8,450 nt of DNA, taken from the NCBI GenBank assembly GCA_905209745.1, contig CAJLUG010000033.1:1-8450 (forward strand). Direction: 5' to 3'. The DNA is from an uncultured Mycoplasma sp. Lineage in GTDB: Bacteria > Bacillota_I > Bacilli_A > RF39 > UBA660. This document shows, piece after piece, positions 5,196 through 8,450 of this stretch (its first letter is position 1; each line of letters starts with the position of its first letter). Position numbers and translations under genes: made by a program. The notes beneath the pieces were generated by a model. The model had not been told where the DNA came from. It made no database searches and saw only the letters and a program-made list of their open reading frames with translations.

Positions 5196-6478
5196 TTTAA
5201 TAATTCAATAGTCTTTCTCATTTCTAAATCATATTGAACCATATCAATTCCACCAAATTGTTGTAAGAACTCTTCTTTTTCCATTTGGTATTTCTTAGCT
5301 AATTCTTCTGCTTCTTTTTCTGCTTCAGTAGCAGATACTTCAATCTTTTCTAAGTTCATAATCTCTTCTAACATTAAACGATATAAAACATTAGAATAAG
5401 CTTCTTTTTCAAGTTGATTTCTTAAATCTTTTTCTGTTGACTGAGTAAATTGATAATATAAATCTAAAGAAATTCCTTGCATTCTCATTTGTTCTTCAAA
5501 ACGACCCATAAGACGGCTAACTTCTTCTTCTACCATCTCTTCAGGAATATCTACTTCTACATTTTTAGAAACCCCTTCTAAAATAGCGTCGATATATTTA
5601 TTTTCAGCATCCATCTCTTTTTGAGCAAGAATACTCTTTTTAATTTCTTCTTTTAAAGTCTCTTCAGAATTAACTCCTTCTAATCCTAAATCTTCAAAGA
5701 ATTCTTCATCTAATTCTCTATTTTGTTTTTCTTTTACTTCATGAACTTTAACTTTAAATGTAGCTTTTGCGCCAGCCAAATCTTTAGAACCATAATCTTC
5801 TGGGAAAGTAACTTCGATTTCTTTTTCTTCTCCAGATTTCATTCCAACAAGTTGTTCTTCAAATCCAGGAATAAAAGTATGAGATCCAATCTCTAAAGAA
5901 TAGTTTTCACCTTTTCCACCGTCGAAAGCAACACCATCTTTAAATCCTTCAAAATCAATAACCGCAGTATTTCCTTCTTCTACTACACCGTCTTCTTTTG
6001 TAACAAGTTCCGTATATCTTTCAAGTAAATGTCCTAGTTCATGATTAACTTCATCATCACTAACTTCTACACTTTCAGGTTTAATATTTAATCCCTTGTA
6101 TTTATTAACTTTAACTTCAGGTTTAGTAATGATTTTAAAAGTAAATTCTACACCGTCTTCATTTAAACTCTTTAAATCAACGCTAGGTTGTACAACAGGT
6201 ATTAACTTAGACTCTTCCATAGCTTTAGTATAAGCATCTTGTAATACACTATCAGCTGCATCGATAAATAAAGACTCTTTACCAAAGTGTTTTTCATAAA
6301 TATCTCTAGGTACTTTACCCTTTCTAAAACCATCCACTTTTGCAGTTTTTTGTTTCTTCTTAAATGCTTGATCAAGTGCTTTTGTCCAAGCTTCTCCATC
6401 TATTTTAATAACCACTTCGTGAACATGTTTTTTATTATTTTTCTTTGTTTCTACATTTTTTTCTTCTTTTTTTGCCAT
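5177..6478 (-). CDS. tig: Trigger factor (ribosome-associated chaperone and prolyl isomerase)
   Basis: Trigger factor binds ribosomal protein L23 at the exit tunnel and shields nascent chains. The 433 residues match the family length. The N-terminal ribosome-binding domain (about 15-130) holds the signature GFRKGKVPR (50-58). A FKBP-type peptidyl-prolyl isomerase domain follows (about 166-250) with AVIDFEGFKDG, FIPGFEEQLVGM and VTFPEDYG. The helical C-terminal chaperone domain (about 251-425) completes it, including IPEEMVEEEVSRLM (311-324). The first 18 residues form a Lys/Glu/Asn-rich extension before the usual start of the domain. GGAGGG, 6 nt upstream of the ATG, fixes the start. It has its own promoter, a terminator after the stop, and a 10-bp tandem repeat encoding its last residues. 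Synteny with lon is conserved in Bacilli, though clpX normally lies between. Confidence 0.98.
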   Translation of the reverse strand: MAKKEEKNVETKKNNKKHVHEVVIKIDGEAWTKALDQAFKKKQKTAKVDGFRKGKVPRDIYEKHFGKESLFIDAADSVLQDAYTKAMEESKLIPVVQPSVDLKSLNEDGVEFTFKIITKPEVKVNKYKGLNIKPESVEVSDDEVNHELGHLLERYTELVTKEDGVVEEGNTAVIDFEGFKDGVAFDGGKGENYSLEIGSHTFIPGFEEQLVGMKSGEEKEIEVTFPEDYGSKDLAGAKATFKVKVHEVKEKQNRELDEEFFEDLGLEGVNSEETLKEEIKKSILAQKEMDAENKYIDAILEGVSKNVEVDIPEEMVEEEVSRLMGRFEEQMRMQGISLDLYYQFTQSTEKDLRNQLEKEAYSNVLYRLMLEEIMNLEKIEVSATEAEKEAEELAKKYQMEKEEFLQQFGGIDMVQYDLEMRKTIELLKEANRS

Positions 6479-6500
6479 TTATATCCCTCCAACGCCTTAT

Positions 6501-6529
6501 ATTATACCCTACAATTTTATTTTAGACAA
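6501..6529 (-). promoter_or_regulatory. Sigma-A-type promoter of tig
   Basis: On the minus strand, -35 TTGTCT (6524-6529), a 17-bp spacer and a perfect -10 TATAAT (6501-6506) lie just upstream of the GGAGGG ribosome-binding site (6485-6490). The promoter is divergent from that of the metallophosphoesterase within a 122-bp intergenic region. Confidence 0.7.
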
Positions 6530-6561
6530 CATTTTATGAAAAATTATTTCAATTGACAAAA

Positions 6562-6570
6562 TGATATAAT
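6562..6570 (+). promoter_or_regulatory. Extended -10 promoter of the metallophosphoesterase gene
   Basis: TGATATAAT is a perfect extended -10 (TG-N-TATAAT), 30 nt before the start codon. No good -35 lies at 16-18 bp; extended -10 promoters often do without one. A perfect TTGACA (6553-6558) is present but only 6 bp upstream, so it cannot serve this -10. The ribosome-binding site AAGGGGG is at 6584-6590. Confidence 0.65.
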
Positions 6571-6600
6571 TAGCGCATCAAGTAAGGGGGATGAAATAAT

Positions 6601-7470
6601 ATGGGTAAAATTTCAAATGTGTTAATATATACAAATAAAATTTCAAAAAATATGCATCTATTAGTAGTATCTGATATTCATGCAACCAAAACAAGTGGAT
6701 ATAAAAATTTAACAAAAATTAAAGATATTATGAGTACAGAACCAATTGATCATATCATTATACCTGGAGATATCGTAGATGATGTAGAAAGTCTAAAAGA
6801 TTATAACTTTCAAAAGAAACTACAGTCTTCATTACTAGAATTTACACAAGAAAAACCAACGATAATTAGTTACGGAAACCACGATCAAATGACAAAAAAA
6901 GATGGTATCTGGCAAGAAGGAAATAAACAATTATTAAAAGATACGCTAAGTCCTCTTCCAAATTATCATCTATTAGAAAATGGAGAAATTTTTAAAACTG
7001 ATGAAATCACTTATAGTGCGCTATCGCCACACTTTAACTTCTATGAAGGAAAAGATAAAACAAAAAAAGAAAGAGAAAGTGATGAAGCCTACCAAGAAAT
7101 ATTTTATTCTAGTTATTATAAAGACTTATTTAACAAAAAAGAATTTAATATTTTCTTAACTCATGCACCACAAGCATTTATCCGCTTAAGTAAGAAAAAA
7201 GGAAGTTGTATTGTACCAAACACAGATATGGCTGTATCTGGACATATGCATAATGGTCTATTACCAAACTTTTTAGGAAAATATATGCATAACCGTGGAA
7301 TTATCTCTCCACAAATGCAATTATTTCCAGACTATGCACAAGGTAAATATCAACAAAATGATACAACTTATGTAATTAATGGGCCAGTAAATGCCATGGT
7401 TGGTTTACCAATTGTAAATGATATTTATGGGCCAAATGCCACAGTTGTTACATTAGTAAAAAAGCGTTAA
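6601..7470 (+). CDS. Calcineurin-like metallophosphoesterase
   Basis: This is a predicted two-metal phosphoesterase; the substrate cannot be told from sequence. The 289 residues carry the full motif set: DIH (D25, H27), GD (G56-D57, followed by IVDD), GNHD (92-95), a lone His in THAP (H188) and GHMH (214-217). It begins with a short 17-residue stretch before MHLLVVSDIH. No signal peptide or membrane segment is visible, so it is probably cytoplasmic, unlike YkuE-type enzymes that carry an N-terminal anchor. The insert between GNHD and THAP (about 96-185) is long, with a Lys/Glu-rich portion (150-165). The ATG at 6601 is preceded by AAGGGGG at a 10-nt spacing. M18 is an alternative start but has no ribosome-binding site. 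The gene has its own promoter, and a terminator whose loop contains the stop codon, so it appears monocistronic. It is divergent from tig. Confidence 0.9.
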   Translation: MGKISNVLIYTNKISKNMHLLVVSDIHATKTSGYKNLTKIKDIMSTEPIDHIIIPGDIVDDVESLKDYNFQKKLQSSLLEFTQEKPTIISYGNHDQMTKKDGIWQEGNKQLLKDTLSPLPNYHLLENGEIFKTDEITYSALSPHFNFYEGKDKTKKERESDEAYQEIFYSSYYKDLFNKKEFNIFLTHAPQAFIRLSKKKGSCIVPNTDMAVSGHMHNGLLPNFLGKYMHNRGIISPQMQLFPDYAQGKYQQNDTTYVINGPVNAMVGLPIVNDIYGPNATVVTLVKKR

Positions 7471-7489
7471 TTCGCTTTTTCTTTTTTTT
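7459..7489 (+). terminator. Rho-independent terminator of the metallophosphoesterase, stop codon in loop
   Basis: A perfect 8-bp stem AAAAAGCG (7459-7466) / CGCTTTTT (7473-7480) encloses a 6-nt loop TTAATT and is followed by C and eight T. The gene's TAA (7468-7470) lies in the loop, and the last codons (Lys-Lys-Arg) form the left arm. Confidence 0.9.
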
Positions 7490-7501
7490 CTAAATAAATT
7501 A

Positions 7502-7510
7502 TGATAAAAT
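7502..7510 (+). promoter_or_regulatory. Possible extended -10 promoter of trpS
   Basis: TGATAAAAT fits TG-N-TAAAAT, an extended -10 with one mismatch in the hexamer, 24 nt before the trpS ATG. The -35 position would fall in the T-tract of the preceding terminator. The 64-bp gap leaves no room for a T-box riboswitch or a trp attenuator, so tryptophan-responsive leader control of trpS is not expected. Confidence 0.45.
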
Positions 7511-7534
7511 GAAGAAAAGAAAGAAAGTGATCAA

Positions 7535-8450
7535 ATGAAAAAAATAGTATTAACAGGTCTAAGACCAACAGGAAACTTACATCTAGGACATTACTTTGGA
7601 GCCTGCCAGAATTATTTAAAACTACAAGAGGACTATGACTTCTATTTAGAAATTGCCGATGTCCAAGCACTAACAGATAATTTCAACAATCCCGAAAAAG
7701 TAAGAAAAAATGTCTACGAAATTACCATGGACTTATTATCTACAGGACTAGATCCAAATAAAGTACATTTCTTTATTCAATCAAAAATAAAAGAAATTGC
7801 TGAGTTAACAGTATTTTACTCTAACCTAGTCACAGTCGCAAGACTAGAAAGAAATCCCACAGTAAAAACCGAAATAGCCCAAAAAAAAGAACTTTTCGGT
7901 AACCATGGAGAATCAATCACTTACGGTTTCCTAGGTTATCCCGTATCACAAGCTGCAGATATTACGGCCTTTGATGGAGAATTAGTTCCTGTAGGAGAAG
8001 ATCAACTTCCCCTATTAGAACAATGTCGTGAAATCGTAAGAAAGTTTAACGCAATCTATGGAAAAACACTAAACGAACCAAATGCCATATTGAGTGAGAC
8101 AAAACGAGTAAAAGGTCTAGATGGTAATGATAAAATGGGAAAAAGTCTAGGAAATGCCATTTTTCTAACTGATGATGATGAAACAATTTCTAAAAAGATT
8201 ATGAAAGCAGTAACAGACCCTGAAAAAATAAAAAAAGATGACCCTGCTAATCCCGAAGTTTGCATGGTCTACTACTATCATAACCTAGTAAACAACAAAG
8301 AAAATATAAAAACAGTATGTAAAGAATGTAAAGAAGGTTCTCGTGGCTGTGTACAATGTAAAAAAGAACTAATAGAAGCCATGACCAACTTCCTTAGTCC
8401 TATTAGAGAAAAAAGAAAATATTATGAAGAACATCAAGACGAAGTAGAAA
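7535..8450 (+). CDS. trpS: Tryptophanyl-tRNA synthetase, partial (3' end beyond window), with Fe-S-type Cys motif
   Basis: This class I synthetase charges tRNA-Trp in the cytoplasm. The frame is open to the window edge, giving 305 residues of an expected 330-340. The catalytic core shows TGLRPTGNLHLGH (HIGH motif at 16-19), the tryptophan-pocket segment YPVSQAADI (135-143), VGEDQ (153-157), and KMGKS (200-204) in place of KMSKS. In the C-terminal tRNA-binding part there are five cysteines: C243, C262, C265, C272 and C275. C243-x21-C265-x6-C272-x2-C275 closely matches the C-x22-C-x6-C-x2-C motif that binds a [4Fe-4S] cluster in Thermotoga maritima TrpRS, one residue shorter in the first gap. 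The ATG has only a weak ribosome-binding site (AAAGTGA, 7524-7530). The gene follows the metallophosphoesterase terminator and is probably transcribed alone or with genes beyond the edge. Confidence 0.96.
   Translation, partial: MKKIVLTGLRPTGNLHLGHYFGACQNYLKLQEDYDFYLEIADVQALTDNFNNPEKVRKNVYEITMDLLSTGLDPNKVHFFIQSKIKEIAELTVFYSNLVTVARLERNPTVKTEIAQKKELFGNHGESITYGFLGYPVSQAADITAFDGELVPVGEDQLPLLEQCREIVRKFNAIYGKTLNEPNAILSETKRVKGLDGNDKMGKSLGNAIFLTDDDETISKKIMKAVTDPEKIKKDDPANPEVCMVYYYHNLVNNKENIKTVCKECKEGSRGCVQCKKELIEAMTNFLSPIREKRKYYEEHQDEVE

Noticed and set aside
6202..6556. Short frames overlapping the start of trigger factor on both strands
   Set aside because: Trigger factor covers this DNA with full motif support; the Phe-rich plus-strand frame and the minus-strand frame are by-products of its Lys-rich coding.
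6591..6599. Mini-ORF ATG AAA TAA just before the metallophosphoesterase start
   Set aside because: Its ATG abuts the ribosome-binding G-run with no spacing, so initiation there is unlikely; the ATG at 6601 has a workable 10-nt spacing.
7471..7534. T-box riboswitch or trp attenuator upstream of trpS
   Set aside because: The gap is 64 bp, mostly the preceding terminator; it is too short and lacks the T-box conserved sequence.
7467..8265. Minus-strand frames opposite trpS
   Set aside because: TrpS is continuous through the region with HIGH and KMGKS-type motifs; the antisense frames have no supporting signals.
1..8450. Mobile element, CRISPR array, prophage or defence system
   Set aside because: No transposase, integrase, spaced direct-repeat array or defence-gene motif was found; composition looks even and the gene content is housekeeping and spore-related.

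Overview
The window is AT-rich, with tightly packed genes, strong Shine-Dalgarno sequences, clear sigma-A-type promoters and Rho-independent terminators. These features fit a low-GC Gram-positive bacterium (Firmicutes, class Bacilli or a relative). A SpoVID-like LysM protein followed by a YsxE/CotS-like protein, next to lon and tig, points to an endospore former or a lineage descended from one. Rubrerythrin, and a tryptophanyl-tRNA synthetase with an iron-sulfur-type cysteine motif, suggest an anaerobe. An uncultured gut Bacilli lineage would fit, but that is inference.

Layout, left to right. Positions 3-170 (+) hold the C-terminal end of a membrane protein, which converges on rubrerythrin (186-728, -); the two genes share a bidirectional terminator. 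The rubrerythrin leader has a promoter overlapped by a PerR-like AT palindrome, and a perfect 11-bp tandem repeat in the predicted 5' UTR. A small cysteine-containing membrane protein (878-1090, +) runs into the 3' end of the opposing ysxE-like gene. A minus-strand block then runs (in transcription order) tig (6478-5177), lon (5035-2726), spoVID-like (2663-1917) and ysxE-like (1924-1037). tig and lon each have their own promoter and terminator. The two coat genes overlap by 8 bp and are probably translated together.

Divergent from tig is a metallophosphoesterase (6601-7470, +), then trpS (7535 to the window end, +, truncated by the edge).

The genes fall into three groups. Trigger factor and Lon handle nascent-chain folding and protein quality control. 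The SpoVID/YsxE pair belongs to spore envelope assembly and looks like a compressed form of the Bacillus tig-clpX-lonB-lonA-engB-hem-spoVID-ysxE neighbourhood. Rubrerythrin and the possible Fe-S TrpRS fit anaerobic, iron-dependent physiology. I see no mobile element, CRISPR array, rRNA, tRNA or T-box. Most of the window is ordinary housekeeping sequence. The best leads are the TrpRS cysteine motif, the rubrerythrin leader, the shortened SpoVID/YsxE pair and the habit of placing stop codons inside terminator hairpins.
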